Positions 1 to 8,886 of a DNA stretch of 64,000 bases are shown piece after piece. This stretch comes from Sphingomonas natans (GTDB lineage: Bacteria; Pseudomonadota; Alphaproteobacteria; Sphingomonadales; Sphingomonadaceae): the NCBI RefSeq assembly GCF_030546695.1, contig NZ_JAUOTP010000002.1:496001-560000 (forward strand). Reading direction: 5' to 3'. The position numbers and the translations under genes were made by a program. The notes under the pieces are model-generated. The model searched no databases and was not told where the DNA came from. It saw only the letters and a program-made list of their open reading frames with translations. Position 1 is the stretch's first letter. Each line of letters starts with the position of its first letter.

Positions 1-993
1 CGCCCCGTCCATCGCGCTGTCGAGGTGGCGAGAGGCCTCGGCCGCCTGATCGATGACGCGCTTGCGCGCGAGCTCTAGCCCGCCGATCACGACCGCGAGC
101 ATGTTGTTAAAGTCGTGCGCGATGCCGCCGGTGAGCTGGCCGACCGCCTCCATCTTCTGGATCTGACGCAGCTTGGTCTCGGCTTCCTCGCGCGTCGCCG
201 CCTCGGCGACGAGCTTGCTGTTGGCGGCGCTCAGCTCCTCGGTCCGCTCGGCGACCGCGCGCTCGAGCAGGAAGGCGCGGTCGAGCTCGGCCATCGTCTC
301 CTCATTGGCGATGCGGCGTTCGTTGAGCGCGGTGACGAGCATCCAGCCCGCGGCGATCGCCGACAGCATCAGCACCGCGCCGACCGCGGACATCATCTTG
401 GTCAGCCAGTTCGAGCGATAGGCCGAGGCCCAGGCCTGGCTGTCGCGCTCGTCGAGCAAAGCGCGCTCGCTGTCGATGATCTGACGGAGCAGCAGGGTGA
501 TGTCGAGCACGTCGTCCGATCGCGCGGCGCGCCCGAAGATCGAGAGCGCGGCGCTGTTCTGCTTATAGTTGAGCCGCGTCGCCGAGGCGCGCAGTTGCTC
601 GCCGCGCCTCTCGTAGAGCGCCTGCAGCTTCTCGATCCGGGCCAGCTGCGGCGGATCGCCCGCGACCAGATCGTGCAACGTGGCGATCTTGCTGCCGGCG
701 GTCTGCCATTCGTCGTAGAAAAGCGTGCCTTTCTCGCGATCGGTATTGATGATCGCGCGGCCGAGCGCTGCCTCCGCGCGCGCCATCGCGCCATCCGCCT
801 CGCCGGTCAGGAGGATGACGTTGAAACTGTGCTGCTTGCGGTTCTGCGCGGCCTCACGCTCCTCGCTCGACCGCTGGACGAGGATGATGAGCGCAGCGAG
901 CAGCAAGGCGGCGAGCAACGTGAACAGCCCGGCGAGCACGCGCGCGCGCAACGGCCCGGCATCGGCCCTGGCGAAGTCGCCCTGCTCCATCAT
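1..993 (-). CDS. Sensor histidine kinase with CHASE3 domain, C-terminus cut by the window edge
   Basis: Membrane sensor kinase; only the first ~331 residues are inside the window. Translation from the ATG at 993 (an in-frame TAA lies four codons upstream) gives a transmembrane helix at about residues 15-38, a periplasmic CHASE3-like helical domain (about 40-190, with the motif TDREKG followed by FYDEWQTA), a second helix (about 195-215), a short coiled linker and a HisKA region with the H-box AHDFNNML near residue 297. The ATPase domain must lie beyond position 1. It starts 44 bases after the serine palmitoyltransferase stop on the same strand with no terminator visible, so it may share that transcript. 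The signal sensed is unknown. Confidence 0.85.
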   Translation of the reverse strand, partial: MMEQGDFARADAGPLRARVLAGLFTLLAALLLAALIILVQRSSEEREAAQNRKQHSFNVILLTGEADGAMARAEAALGRAIINTDREKGTLFYDEWQTAGSKIATLHDLVAGDPPQLARIEKLQALYERRGEQLRASATRLNYKQNSAALSIFGRAARSDDVLDITLLLRQIIDSERALLDERDSQAWASAYRSNWLTKMMSAVGAVLMLSAIAAGWMLVTALNERRIANEETMAELDRAFLLERAVAERTEELSAANSKLVAEAATREEAETKLRQIQKMEAVGQLTGGIAHDFNNMLAVVIGGLELARKRVIDQAAEASRHLDSAMDGA

Positions 994-1037
994 CGCATCG
1001 TCTTACGCCGCGGTTTGCCGCCGCGAAAGCGGAAGCG

Positions 1038-2300
1038 TCAGCCTATATGCCCGATCGCGCGCCCGGCGGCGGCGAAGATGGCGAGGATCTCGTCGACCTG
1101 CGCGTCGCTATGCTCCGCGCACAGCGAGCAGCGCAGCAGGAAGGTGCCCGCGGGCGTCGCGGGCGGGCGCGCCAGATTCACATAGACACCGCCTTCCAGC
1201 AGAGCCTGCCACAGGGCGACCGCGGTCTCCTGATCGGAGAGCATGATCGCGATGATCGCCGATTGCGCGGTCTCGGTCGCGATCGTGAAGCCCAGCTCGC
1301 GCAGCCCCGCATGGAGGCGGCGGCTGTTCTTCCACAAATGCGCGCGCTTGTCGGAGGCGTGCATCAACTTGCGGATCGAGGTGGCGGCGGTCGCGACGAC
1401 CGACGGCGGCAGCGACGCGGTGAAGATATAGGGCCGGCAGACGAGGCGCAGCACCTCGAAATCGGGATGGTTGGAGACGCAGAAGCCGCCGACCGTGCCG
1501 ACCGACTTGGAGAAGGTTCCGACGACGAAATCGATATCGTCCTCGCAGCCCATCTCCTCATAGACGCCGCGGCCGTTGGCGCCGAAGAAGCCCATGCCGT
1601 GCGCCTCGTCGCACAATATCATCGCGCCATGCTTGCGCGCGACGGCGACCATCTCGGGCAGCGGCGCCACGTCCCCGAACATCGAATAGACGCCCTCGAG
1701 CACGACGAGCTTGCCTGCCTCGCGCGGCAGGCGGCCGAGGCGCTTGTCGAGATCCTCGACGCTATTGTGGCGGAAGCGAACGATCTCGGCATTGCCGAGC
1801 CAGCAGCCGTCATAGATCGAGGCGTGGCTGTCGGCATCGAGGATGATGTAATCGCCCTTGCCGGCGAGCGTGGAGATGATGCCGAGATTGGCCTGATAGC
1901 CGGTCGAGAAGACGATCGCGTGATCGGTCCCGTAAAATTCCTTGAGCGCGTCCTCGCACTCCTTGTGGCCCTGATAGGTGCCGTTGAGCACGCGGCTGCC
2001 CGTCGTGCCCGCGCCATATTCGTCGAGCGCCTTCTTGCCGGCGGCGATGACGTCCGGATCGAAGGTCATCCCCATATAATTGTAGGTGCCGAGCAGGATC
2101 GTGCGCTTGCCCTGGATGATCGCCTCGGTCGGCGACAGCACGCTCGTCATCACGATCGAGAAGGGATCGCGCACGCCGGTGGCGAGCAACGCCTCGCGCT
2201 CCTCGACCAGCGGGCGGAAGCGGGCCATCAGATCGCGGCCGGCGGGGGGCAGAAGATCGGTGGCGGCGATCGCGTCGGGGGTCTCGATCGAATCGCTCAC
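1038..2300 (-). CDS. spt: Serine palmitoyltransferase (first step of sphingolipid synthesis)
   Basis: PLP-dependent alpha-oxoamine synthase joining L-serine to an acyl thioester to give 3-ketodihydrosphingosine. With the GTG start at 2300 it is 420 residues, the same length as the Sphingomonas paucimobilis enzyme. The PLP lysine is K265 in GTFSKSVGTVGG, the stacking histidine is H159 in DADSHAS, and D231/H234 lie in CDEAH, so the numbering matches that enzyme. The GTG overlaps the ACP stop codon by four bases, implying translational coupling. An in-frame extension further upstream runs through the ACP gene in another frame and is not credible. This assignment separates it from 5-aminolevulinate or 2-amino-3-ketobutyrate synthases, though without an alignment the family call rests on motifs. 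Confidence 0.93.
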   Translation of the reverse strand: MSDSIETPDAIAATDLLPPAGRDLMARFRPLVEEREALLATGVRDPFSIVMTSVLSPTEAIIQGKRTILLGTYNYMGMTFDPDVIAAGKKALDEYGAGTTGSRVLNGTYQGHKECEDALKEFYGTDHAIVFSTGYQANLGIISTLAGKGDYIILDADSHASIYDGCWLGNAEIVRFRHNSVEDLDKRLGRLPREAGKLVVLEGVYSMFGDVAPLPEMVAVARKHGAMILCDEAHGMGFFGANGRGVYEEMGCEDDIDFVVGTFSKSVGTVGGFCVSNHPDFEVLRLVCRPYIFTASLPPSVVATAATSIRKLMHASDKRAHLWKNSRRLHAGLRELGFTIATETAQSAIIAIMLSDQETAVALWQALLEGGVYVNLARPPATPAGTFLLRCSLCAEHSDAQVDEILAIFAAAGRAIGHIG

Positions 2301-2545
2301 TTGGCGGCCTTCAGCTTGGCCACGGCATCGGCGAGCTGGCCGACCGTCTCGATCTCGGCCTGCATGTTCATCGTGATCAGGATATCGAACTCGTCCTCGA
2401 CGGCGGCCACGAAATCCATGACGGTCAGGCTGTCCCACTCCAGATCGCCGGCGAAGGTCGTTCCTTCGGTCAGGATCGCGCGCTTCTTGTTGAAAGGCTC
2501 GATCTGCTCTGCAATCTGGGCGAAGATATCGTCGCGCTCGCTCAT
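2297..2545 (-). CDS. Acyl carrier protein dedicated to sphingolipid synthesis
   Basis: An 82-residue acidic carrier protein. The phosphopantetheine attachment serine is in the motif EWDSLTVMDF near residue 38, the DSL signature of ACPs. It lies directly upstream of spt and overlaps it by four bases (GTGA). In Caulobacter the spt gene is also flanked by a specialised ACP, so this protein most likely presents the acyl chain to serine palmitoyltransferase rather than serving general fatty acid synthesis. A housekeeping acpP would normally sit next to fabF or fabG, which are absent here. Confidence 0.92.
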   Translation of the reverse strand: MSERDDIFAQIAEQIEPFNKKRAILTEGTTFAGDLEWDSLTVMDFVAAVEDEFDILITMNMQAEIETVGQLADAVAKLKAAK

Positions 2546-2631
2546 CGGGGTCCTTTAGGAATGACGTGCCTGCTTGCCAAGCGAATGCGGCCGCCTTGTG
2601 ACGCGCGCCCTTGCCACTTCCGGGATCATCG

Positions 2632-3150
2632 ATGACCGAGCCTTTCGTGCCGAAACCCCCGGCCACGCCCGCCAATGCGATCCACATGATCCGCACGACG
2701 CAACAGGCGCATTACACGCTGAGCCAGATGGCGGACCAGAAGGCGTCGATTCTGATGGCGGCGACCTTCGTGATCTTCACGATCACGATCGGCCAGTCGC
2801 GCGAGGGTGCGGGGCCGCCGCTGGCGCTGATCGTGCTGGGCGGCTTCGCCTTCCTTTCGGCGATCCTGACGATGCTTGCGGTTCTGCCGGCGACCAAGGC
2901 GCGGCCCAACGCGCACCCCAATCTGCTCTTCTTCGGATCCTTCACACAACTGGATCAGGAGGAATATGTCCGCCGGATGCTGATCGCGCTGGAGACGGAT
3001 GAGAGCATCTTCCGGACGATGGCGACCGATGTCTATCAAAACGGAACGGTGCTCGCCCGCAAGAAATATCGGCTGCTGGGCTATGCCTATCGCGTCTTCC
3101 TCGTCGGGCTGACGGCGAGCCTGCTGACGTTCGTCGCGCATTATCTGTGA
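2632..3150 (+). CDS. PycTM/DUF5706-like membrane protein
   Basis: A 172-residue protein with two adjacent membrane helices (about 44-62 and 65-87) and a third at the C-terminus (about 150-170). The first helix carries the phrase QMADQKASILMAA, the QKASIL hallmark of the DUF5706 family, now associated with the effectors of Pycsar anti-phage signalling (PycTM). No pyrimidine cyclase gene is adjacent, so a defence role is unproven. ATG at 2632 is preferred; an in-frame TTG at 2611 is possible. It is transcribed against both flanking sphingolipid genes and splits them, which suggests a later insertion into the locus or an independent envelope role. Confidence 0.75.
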   Translation: MTEPFVPKPPATPANAIHMIRTTQQAHYTLSQMADQKASILMAATFVIFTITIGQSREGAGPPLALIVLGGFAFLSAILTMLAVLPATKARPNAHPNLLFFGSFTQLDQEEYVRRMLIALETDESIFRTMATDVYQNGTVLARKKYRLLGYAYRVFLVGLTASLLTFVAHYL

Positions 3151-3151
3151 G

Positions 3152-4060
3152 CTAGAGCCAGCCCTCGGCACGATACCAGGCGGCGGTCTCCGCGAGGCCC
3201 TGCTCCGTTTCCACTTCGGGCGCCCACAGCTCCGCCGGCGGCCGCCGCGCGGGCGAGGCGGTCCAATCGGGATGGCAGAAATAGGCGACGCGATCGGGCG
3301 TGAGCTTGGCGCCGCCGCGGCGGATGAGACCGTCGGCCGACGCGCCCCAGCGCAGCAGCCGCTGCGGGATCGGCAGAGGCAGGATTTTCTTCCGGCCGAT
3401 CGCCTTGCCGATCAACCGGACGAAATCGGCATGCGGCCACCCGCCGTCCCGCCCGTCGTCGGGCTCGAAGATGCGCGCGATGCTAGCGGGTTTCTGGATG
3501 CAATCGAGCAGCAGCCGGGCGAGATCCGCCACCGCGATCACCGACAGGTGCCCGCCCGGGGGCAGCGGCACGACGCCCAGCCGGGCGACGCGGAACAGCT
3601 CGAGCAGTTCGCGATCGCGCGGGCCATAGATGGCCGGGGGGCGGACGATCGTCCAGTCGCCGCCCGAGGCGATCACGCTCTCCTCGGACGCGCATTTGGA
3701 GCGGCCATAAGCCGAGAGGCCCGGCTCGCGCGCCGCAAGCGAGGAGACATGGATGAAGCGCTTGATCCCGGCCTGCGCCGCCGCATCGATCATCTTTTCC
3801 GTGCCGACGACATTGCCGAGGTGGAATTCCTCGTCGCTGCCATTAATGACCCCGGCAACATGGATCACCGCGTCGCAGCCCTGGACCAGCTTGGCGAGGC
3901 TCTCCGGTCGATCGAGCGCACCTTCGATCCAGACGATCCCGCTGCGCGGCGGCTGCGGCCGGCGGGTCAGCGCGCGAACCTGATAGCCCCGCGCGAGCGC
4001 CAGATCGATGAGCGTGGCGCCGACGAAGCCGGTGCCGCCGGTGATCGCGAGGACGCTCAT
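3152..4060 (-). CDS. NAD-dependent epimerase/dehydratase, probable ceramide reductase (CerR-like)
   Basis: A 302-residue extended short-chain dehydrogenase. The N-terminal dinucleotide motif is TGGTGFVG (about residues 7-14) and the catalytic YxxxK is in SAYGRSKCASEE (about 116-127). In Caulobacter the gene cerR next to spt encodes an NAD-dependent epimerase that reduces 3-oxo-ceramide; this gene lies about 600 bases upstream of acp-spt on the same strand, so the same role is inferred. Its start codon overlaps the proB stop by four bases (ATGA), tying it to the obgE-proB transcription unit. Substrate is not shown by sequence alone; generic sugar epimerase activity is the alternative. Confidence 0.75.
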   Translation of the reverse strand: MSVLAITGGTGFVGATLIDLALARGYQVRALTRRPQPPRSGIVWIEGALDRPESLAKLVQGCDAVIHVAGVINGSDEEFHLGNVVGTEKMIDAAAQAGIKRFIHVSSLAAREPGLSAYGRSKCASEESVIASGGDWTIVRPPAIYGPRDRELLELFRVARLGVVPLPPGGHLSVIAVADLARLLLDCIQKPASIARIFEPDDGRDGGWPHADFVRLIGKAIGRKKILPLPIPQRLLRWGASADGLIRRGGAKLTPDRVAYFCHPDWTASPARRPPAELWAPEVETEQGLAETAAWYRAEGWL

Positions 4061-5208
4061 ACCAGCACCATATGATCGCGGTGGACCATGGCGGTGCGCG
4101 GCGCATAGCCCAGCAGTTCGCCATGCGCATCGCTGCGCCGGCCGACGATGCGCGCGGCATCGGCCGCATCATATTCGGCAAGGCCGCGCGCGAGCAGCTG
4201 GCCCTGCGCATCGCTGATTTCGATGACGTCGCCGCGCGCGAACAGGCCCTGCACGTCGGTCGCGCCCGCGGCGAGCAGGCTGCGGCCGTCGCGCAGCGCC
4301 CGGGCGGCACCGGCATCGACGACGATCCGCCCGCGCGCGGTGAGCCGCCCGGCGAGCCACGCCTTGCGCCCGCGCTTGGCCTCGCCGCCCCAGAATAAGG
4401 TGCCGATGCCCGTCTCGGCGAAGCGCGCGAGCGGATGATCGAACCGGCCCGAGACGATCGCGAGATGCGCGCCCGAGCCTTGCGCGATGCGCGCGGCCTC
4501 CAGCTTCGAGATCATGCCGCCCGATCCCATGCCCGATGCCGAGCCACCATCGGCCATCGCCCGGATGCGGGCATCGACGACGCGAACCTCGGACACGAGA
4601 GTGGCGGCGGGATCGACACCGGGATTGGCGGTGTAGAGCCCGTCTATGTCGGAGAGCAGGATCACGCCCTGCGCGGCGGCCGCCTGCCCGACGCGCGCGG
4701 CGAGGCGATCATTGTCGCCGAAGCGGATTTCCTCGGTCGCGACCGAATCATTCTCGTTGATTACGGGGACGACGCCCAATGCGAGCAGCCGATCCAGCGT
4801 CGCCGAGGCGTTGAGATAGCGGCGGCGATCCTCGAGATCGTCGAGCGTCACGAGCATCTGCGCGGCGACGCAATCGGACAAATGCAGCAGTTGCGCCCAG
4901 GCCGAGGACAGGCCGATCTGCCCTGTCGCGGCGGCCGCCTGCGCATCTTCCAGGCTCGCGCGGCCGCCCTTCGCGAGGCCGAGCACGCGCGCGCCGAGCG
5001 CGATCGCACCCGAGGAGACGATTGCGACCTGCTGGCCCGCCGCGCGCCGTTCGGCGATGTCGGCGACGACGCTCGCCAGCCAATCGCGCCGGATATGACC
5101 AGCCTTGTCGACCAGCAAAGCCGAGCCGATCTTGACGACCAGCCGCGGGCAGCACGCGGGCGAGAAGACCTCCGATATCAGCGCGGATGAGCTCAGAGAG
5201 GCGACCAC
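4057..5208 (-). CDS. proB: Glutamate 5-kinase (proline biosynthesis)
   Basis: Phosphorylates glutamate to gamma-glutamyl phosphate, the first step to proline. The amino-acid kinase domain opens with [10 protein letters not shown] (about residues 23-32), followed by [16 protein letters not shown] and DNDRLAA, and [15 protein letters not shown] domain fills the C-terminal ~90 residues. Length 383 fits the PUA-containing family. The first 16 bases overlap the obgE 3' end and the stop overlaps the next gene, so obgE-proB-cerR is one tightly packed unit. The first ~20 residues are not conserved in the family, so a later start is possible. The partner gene proA lies 9 kb away at 14117-15385. Confidence 0.95.
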   Translation of the reverse strand: MVASLSSSALISEVFSPACCPRLVVKIGSALLVDKAGHIRRDWLASVVADIAERRAAGQQVAIVSSGAIALGARVLGLAKGGRASLEDAQAAAATGQIGLSSAWAQLLHLSDCVAAQMLVTLDDLEDRRRYLNASATLDRLLALGVVPVINENDSVATEEIRFGDNDRLAARVGQAAAAQGVILLSDIDGLYTANPGVDPAATLVSEVRVVDARIRAMADGGSASGMGSGGMISKLEAARIAQGSGAHLAIVSGRFDHPLARFAETGIGTLFWGGEAKRGRKAWLAGRLTARGRIVVDAGAARALRDGRSLLAAGATDVQGLFARGDVIEISDAQGQLLARGLAEYDAADAARIVGRRSDAHGELLGYAPRTAMVHRDHMVLV

Positions 5209-6233
5209 GGCTCCTCCGAATCCTCCGCGGGATCGGGCCCGGCCTCGTCGTCGATGATTTCCTTCGCGAGCCGTTCCAGCACGGCCTCGACCCCGTCACC
5301 GCCCGCACCCGACAGCAGCATCGGCTCGATGCCCGATGCCTTGGCGAGCTTCTTCGCGAGCTTGGTGACCTCCTTCGGCTCCAGCGCGTCGATCTTGTTG
5401 AGCGCGAGCACTTCAGGCTTGTCGATCAGGCCCGCGCCATAGGCATCGAGCTCGGTGCGGACCGTCTCCCATGCGCCGATCGGATCGTCGCCGGTGGCGT
5501 CGACCAGGTGCAGCAGCACGCGGCAGCGCTCGATATGCCCCAGGAAGCGATCGCCGATGCCGGCACCGTCGGCCGCGCCCTCGATCAGCCCCGGAATATC
5601 GGCGACGACGAACTCGCGCCCCTTCCAGCTGGCGACGCCGAGCTGCGGGCGGACGGTCGTGAACGGATAATCGCCGACCTTCGCGCCGGCATTGGTGACC
5701 GCGTTGATGAAGGTCGATTTGCCGGCATTGGGCAGGCCGACGAGGCCCGCATCGGCGAGCAGCTTGAGCCGCAGCCAGACCCACATCTCCTCGTTCGGCC
5801 AGCCCGGCCCATGCTGGCGGGGCGCGCGATTCGTCGAGGTCTTGTAGGTCGCATTGCCGCGCCCGCCATCGCCGCCGCGCAGGAAGACGCGCTTCTCGCC
5901 CGCGACCGTGAAATCGGCGAGCACGTCCTCCTTGTCCTCGGACAATATCTGCGTGCCGACGGGCACCTTGATGACGAGATCGTCGCCGCCCGCGCCCGTC
6001 CGGTTCGATCCCGCGCCGCCATTGCCACGCGGCGCGCGGAAATGCTGGGTGTAGCGAAAATCGATGAGCGTATTCAGGCCGGGGACGGCCTCGAAGATGA
6101 TGTCGCCGCCCTTGCCGCCATTGCCGCCGTCGGGGCCGCCATATTCCATGAACTTCTCGCGCCGGAAGGAGACGGCGCCGGGGCCGCCCGCGCCGGAGCG
6201 GATGAAGATCTTGGCCTGATCGAGAAAATGCAT
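5193..6233 (-). CDS. obgE: GTPase Obg/CgtA
   Basis: Essential ribosome-associated GTPase acting in 50S assembly and stress control. The glycine-rich Obg domain occupies residues 1-158 ([13 protein letters not shown] near 32-44), then the G domain with G1 GLPNAGKST (166-174), switch II DIPG (212-215) and NKID (about 294). 346 residues, with a short acidic tail. It heads the unit obgE-proB-cerR. In many bacteria obg follows rplU-rpmA; here those genes lie just upstream on the same strand, separated only by an acetyltransferase and a terminator. Confidence 0.97.
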   Translation of the reverse strand: MHFLDQAKIFIRSGAGGPGAVSFRREKFMEYGGPDGGNGGKGGDIIFEAVPGLNTLIDFRYTQHFRAPRGNGGAGSNRTGAGGDDLVIKVPVGTQILSEDKEDVLADFTVAGEKRVFLRGGDGGRGNATYKTSTNRAPRQHGPGWPNEEMWVWLRLKLLADAGLVGLPNAGKSTFINAVTNAGAKVGDYPFTTVRPQLGVASWKGREFVVADIPGLIEGAADGAGIGDRFLGHIERCRVLLHLVDATGDDPIGAWETVRTELDAYGAGLIDKPEVLALNKIDALEPKEVTKLAKKLAKASGIEPMLLSGAGGDGVEAVLERLAKEIIDDEAGPDPAEDSEEPWSPL

Positions 6234-6273
6234 GGCGAGCGCTTAGCGCCTAAGGGGCGGAACGTCCAAAACA

Positions 6274-6420
6274 TCCTCCCCGGCACGGGGAGGGGAACCG
6301 TCCTGTCCCGAGCGACGCCGCAGGCGGCGTCGAAGGGCGAAGCACGGTGGAGGGGGCTCACCAGCCGCACACCCCCTCCGTCATCGCTCCGCGATGCCAC
6401 CTCCCCGTCCCGGGGAGGAT
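6274..6420. repeat. Long intergenic palindromic repeat, family A (copy 1)
   Basis: A ~147-base element bounded by inverted CCTCCCCGG / CCGGGGAGG ends, with an inner pair GGAGGGGGCT / CACCCCCTCC and the phrase TCATCGCTCCGCGATG. A second copy with the same ends and order is at 62961-63090. It lies between obgE and the acetyltransferase, outside any coding frame. Confidence 0.85.
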
Positions 6421-6426
6421 CTTCCC

Positions 6427-6990
6427 TCACGCCGCGAGCGGCGCCGCCTGTTCGTCGGCGACGGCCTCGCCGCGCGCGAAGCGCGGGCGGATGAGACCGC
6501 GCACGTCCATCTCGCCGCCGCGGCCCAAGCTGTGCATCCGGCCGATCTCGCCGGTCGGGCGGAAGCCGAGCTTGGCCAGGACGCGGCCCGAGGCGGGATT
6601 GTCGAGCGCGTGGGCGGCGATCAGGTGCGGCAGGCGCAGCGTCTCGTCGCAGGCAGCGATCAGCGCGCGGCCCGCCTCGGTGGCATAGCCGCGCCCCCAA
6701 TGCGCGCGCGCGAGCCAATAGCCGAGCTCGGGCGTGTCGTTGACGCCGTCGCTCAGGCCGATTCCGCCGATCAGCTCGGGCGTCGCCCCTTCGCGGCGGA
6801 AGATCAGCATGTGCGGGCGATCGTGGCGCTGCGGCATCGCCAGGAAATGCTCGGCATCGCCCAGCGCATAGGGCCAGGGCGCGCGCGCAAGATTGCGGAC
6901 GACGGCGTGATCGCCGATCGCGCGGCTGAGCGCGGGTGCATCCTCGATCCAGCCCGGCCGGAGCAGCAGGCGTTCTGTTATGGCGAACAT
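6427..6990 (-). CDS. GNAT-family N-acetyltransferase (RimJ/RimL type)
   Basis: A 187-residue acetyltransferase. The N-terminus MFAITERLLLRPGW is the typical first strand of the RimJ/RimL group, and the acetyl-CoA loop is in LARAHWGRGYATEAGRALI (about 100-118; Q/RxxGxG/A type). The motif LDNPASGRVLAKLGF (about 138-152) is the characteristic helix near the C-terminus. Substrate unknown: protein N-terminal alanine or small molecules are both possible. It sits between the obgE unit and rpmA, after an intrinsic terminator, so it probably has its own promoter. Confidence 0.88.
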   Translation of the reverse strand: MFAITERLLLRPGWIEDAPALSRAIGDHAVVRNLARAPWPYALGDAEHFLAMPQRHDRPHMLIFRREGATPELIGGIGLSDGVNDTPELGYWLARAHWGRGYATEAGRALIAACDETLRLPHLIAAHALDNPASGRVLAKLGFRPTGEIGRMHSLGRGGEMDVRGLIRPRFARGEAVADEQAAPLAA

Positions 6991-7064
6991 GGGTTACTCT
7001 CCCTGTTTTCTGGTTATCACCCGTGCATTACGCACAGACGACAAACCCGGTTCAGGGAGACAAG

Positions 7065-7093
7065 AAAAAGGGAGCCGGTACGACCCGTCTCCC
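7065..7093 (-). terminator. Rho-independent terminator after rplU-rpmA
   Basis: On the minus strand a GGGAGACGGG...CCGGCTCCC hairpin (7070-7093) is followed by five T residues (7065-7069). Two further hairpins lie between it and the rpmA stop: one with arms ACGGGTCG / CGACCCG near 7115-7143 and one with GATCCGC / GCGGATC near 7098-7115. Together they separate the ribosomal protein transcript from the acetyltransferase gene. Confidence 0.7.
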
Positions 7094-7157
7094 TATCGAT
7101 CCGCCTTTGCGGATCTTCGGGTCGCCCTTGGGACGACCCGTTTTCACGTTCGTCCGA

Positions 7158-7424
7158 TTATTCGGCGGCGAGCGCCGTAATCACGCTCACATATTTGCGG
7201 CCGAGCTTGCCCTCGTGGAACGCCACGCGGCCCTCGGAGAGCGCAAACAGGGTGTGATCCTTGCCCATGCCGACATTGACGCCGGGATAGACGCGCGTGC
7301 CGCGCTGACGGATGATGATGTTGCCGCCGATCACTTCCTGACCGCCGAACTTCTTCACGCCGAGACGACGGCCGGCCGAGTCGCGACCGTTGCGGGATGA
7401 ACCGCCTGCTTTCTTATGTGCCAT
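7158..7424 (-). CDS. rpmA: 50S ribosomal protein L27
   Basis: An 88-residue basic protein starting [16 protein letters not shown], the hallmark L27 N-terminus without the cleavable leader found in Firmicutes. It contains the conserved [12 protein letters not shown] and YPGVNVG segments. L27 binds at the peptidyl transferase centre of the large subunit. It follows rplU by 14 bases in the usual rplU-rpmA pair. Confidence 0.98.
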   Translation of the reverse strand: MAHKKAGGSSRNGRDSAGRRLGVKKFGGQEVIGGNIIIRQRGTRVYPGVNVGMGKDHTLFALSEGRVAFHEGKLGRKYVSVITALAAE

Positions 7425-7438
7425 GAGTCGCTAGCTCC

Positions 7439-7792
7439 TTACGCTTCAGCAGCCGCTGGCGTTTCCGCCCGGGCCTGCTTTTCCGGCGCCTTGTGGTCGC
7501 CGATCGCGGTGATCTTCAGGATCGTGTGATACTGACGGTGGCCGTTGCGGCGGCGATAATTGTGACGGCGGCGCTTCTTGAAGACGATGATCTTCTCGCC
7601 GCGGCCCTGCGCCACGATTTCGGCCGAAACGATCAGGCCCTCGACCGACGTCAGGTCGGTGCCGTCGCCCGCGAGCAGCACATCGGAGAGCGACACGGCA
7701 GCGCCGGCCTCACCCTCGAGCTTCTCGACAACGATCTTGTCTCCAGCGGCAACGCGATATTGCTTGCCGCCCGTGCGCACGATTGCGAACAT
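7439..7792 (-). CDS. rplU: 50S ribosomal protein L21
   Basis: A 117-residue protein beginning [14 protein letters not shown], the conserved L21 start, with the RNA-binding stretch [16 protein letters not shown] (about 76-91) and an alanine-rich tail. An in-frame extension to 7846 adds residues that are not part of the family, so ATG 7792 is chosen. First gene of rplU-rpmA, with a clear promoter upstream. Confidence 0.97.
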   Translation of the reverse strand: MFAIVRTGGKQYRVAAGDKIVVEKLEGEAGAAVSLSDVLLAGDGTDLTSVEGLIVSAEIVAQGRGEKIIVFKKRRRHNYRRRNGHRQYHTILKITAIGDHKAPEKQARAETPAAAEA

Positions 7793-7864
7793 GGGCCTCA
7801 TCTTTTCAAAATCTGGATCGCGCGCAGAAAGCCACGAGGGACACACCCCGCGCGAAGAGCGGCG

Positions 7865-7893
7865 CAGCTAGGAGATCGGCCTGATTCTGTCAA
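7865..7893 (-). promoter_or_regulatory. Promoter of rplU-rpmA
   Basis: On the minus strand a perfect -35 TTGACA (7888-7893), a 17-base spacer and -10 TAGCTG (7865-7870) predict a start near 7858. The leader is then about 65 bases. Confidence 0.6.
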
Positions 7894-7960
7894 CCCGAGT
7901 CCGGCGTCTTCCTTAAGGGGGGTGCGCTGATGATCGGGCGCGGCGCTCATGCTCCAGCGA

Positions 7961-7994
7961 CCCACCCCCGGCCCCTCCCTTCCAGGGAGAGGAG
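7961..7994. repeat. Short intergenic palindrome, family C (partial copy)
   Basis: CCCACCCCC followed by CCCCTCCCT-TCC-AGGGAGAGG, matching the right half of the fuller element at 52892-52979. It lies in the spacer between rplU and the secreted-protein pair. Confidence 0.6.
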
Positions 7995-8000
7995 GCGAAC

Positions 8001-8387
8001 TCAGGGCGCAGTCACCGATCGCACGCGGCCATTCTCTTCCAGGAACTTCTGAAAGCAGCCGGACTGGCCGAAGCTGCCGATCGGGTTGCAGCTGTTGGGG
8101 ATGCCCTGGCGGCTGACATTCTCCAGCACCTGCGCGGTGCCGGCCCAGCTGCCGTCGCGCGCGGCATTATATTCCTGCTTCCGCAGCTTGGGCGGGATCC
8201 GGTAGCGATCGCTCTCGGGCTGGCGCGCGCAGACGACGATCTCGTCGTCCGAACTGCGCGGGCACGGATCGTTGCCATAGACGACCAAGGTCGACAGCCG
8301 CGTGGCCGGCGCACCCTGCGTCACTTCGGCGCTGACGGGTGCGGTGGCGAGCGCGGACAGGAGCAGCAGGCCGGCGAGGCGAATCAC
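8001..8387 (-). CDS. Secreted protein with VYGxDPCP / VVCARxPESDRYRIP motif (paralogue 2)
   Basis: A 128-residue protein with a signal peptide ending near PVSAEV (about residue 20). The conserved block reads VVYGNDPCP...EIVVCARQPESDRYRIP; two further cysteines (NSCNPIG and SGCF) could make two disulfides. GTG start at 8387 immediately abuts the TAG of the upstream paralogue, with no bases between, so the pair is one transcript. I do not recognise a domain of known function. Exported or periplasmic location is inferred from the leader. Confidence 0.8.
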   Translation of the reverse strand: MIRLAGLLLLSALATAPVSAEVTQGAPATRLSTLVVYGNDPCPRSSDDEIVVCARQPESDRYRIPPKLRKQEYNAARDGSWAGTAQVLENVSRQGIPNSCNPIGSFGQSGCFQKFLEENGRVRSVTAP

Positions 8388-8837
8388 CTAATTGTCGCCC
8401 TTCAGCACGGCGCGGACGCCGGTATCGCCCGTCGTCGTCGAGTCGGTCGGCGCGCGCGTCTCGGTCGCATCGGCCTTTCGCTGGTCGCGCGCCTCGTTCA
8501 TCATCTTCGACCAGCAGCCGCCCCACCCGCCCGCCCCCGTGGCGGTGCAGCTGCCGGTGCCGCTCGCGCCGACCGACTGGAGGCTCTTGGCGCGATCGGC
8601 CCAGCGATCGGCGGGGCCAGGGTTGGTCGTGCGCAGATCCTCGGGGATACGATAGCGGTCGCTCTCGGGCTTGCGCGCGCAGACCACGATCTCCTCGCCG
8701 GCCTTCGTCGTCGGGCACGGATCCTTGCCATAGACGATCAGCACCTTCTCGTTCGCCTGCGCGGCGGCGGGCGCGGCGAAACCGAGCCCGGCGAAGGCGG
8801 CGGCCGTGGCAGCGGCGATCAGAAGCGGCTTGGACAT
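8388..8837 (-). CDS. Secreted protein with VYGxDPCP / VVCARxPESDRYRIP motif (paralogue 1)
   Basis: A 149-residue protein with a signal peptide cleaved near AAAQAN (about residue 28). It shares the block VYGKDPCP...EIVVCARKPESDRYRIP with the gene directly after it, then a glycine-rich segment with GSCTAT and GGCWSK cysteines and a Thr/Asp-rich tail. The two genes are a tandem duplication that has diverged outside the motif. Function unknown. Confidence 0.82.
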   Translation of the reverse strand: MSKPLLIAAATAAAFAGLGFAAPAAAQANEKVLIVYGKDPCPTTKAGEEIVVCARKPESDRYRIPEDLRTTNPGPADRWADRAKSLQSVGASGTGSCTATGAGGWGGCWSKMMNEARDQRKADATETRAPTDSTTTGDTGVRAVLKGDN

Positions 8838-8886
8838 GAGCGTGGGCTTTCCTGACGGGAGAGGATCGAAACGCGCGACAGCGCGG

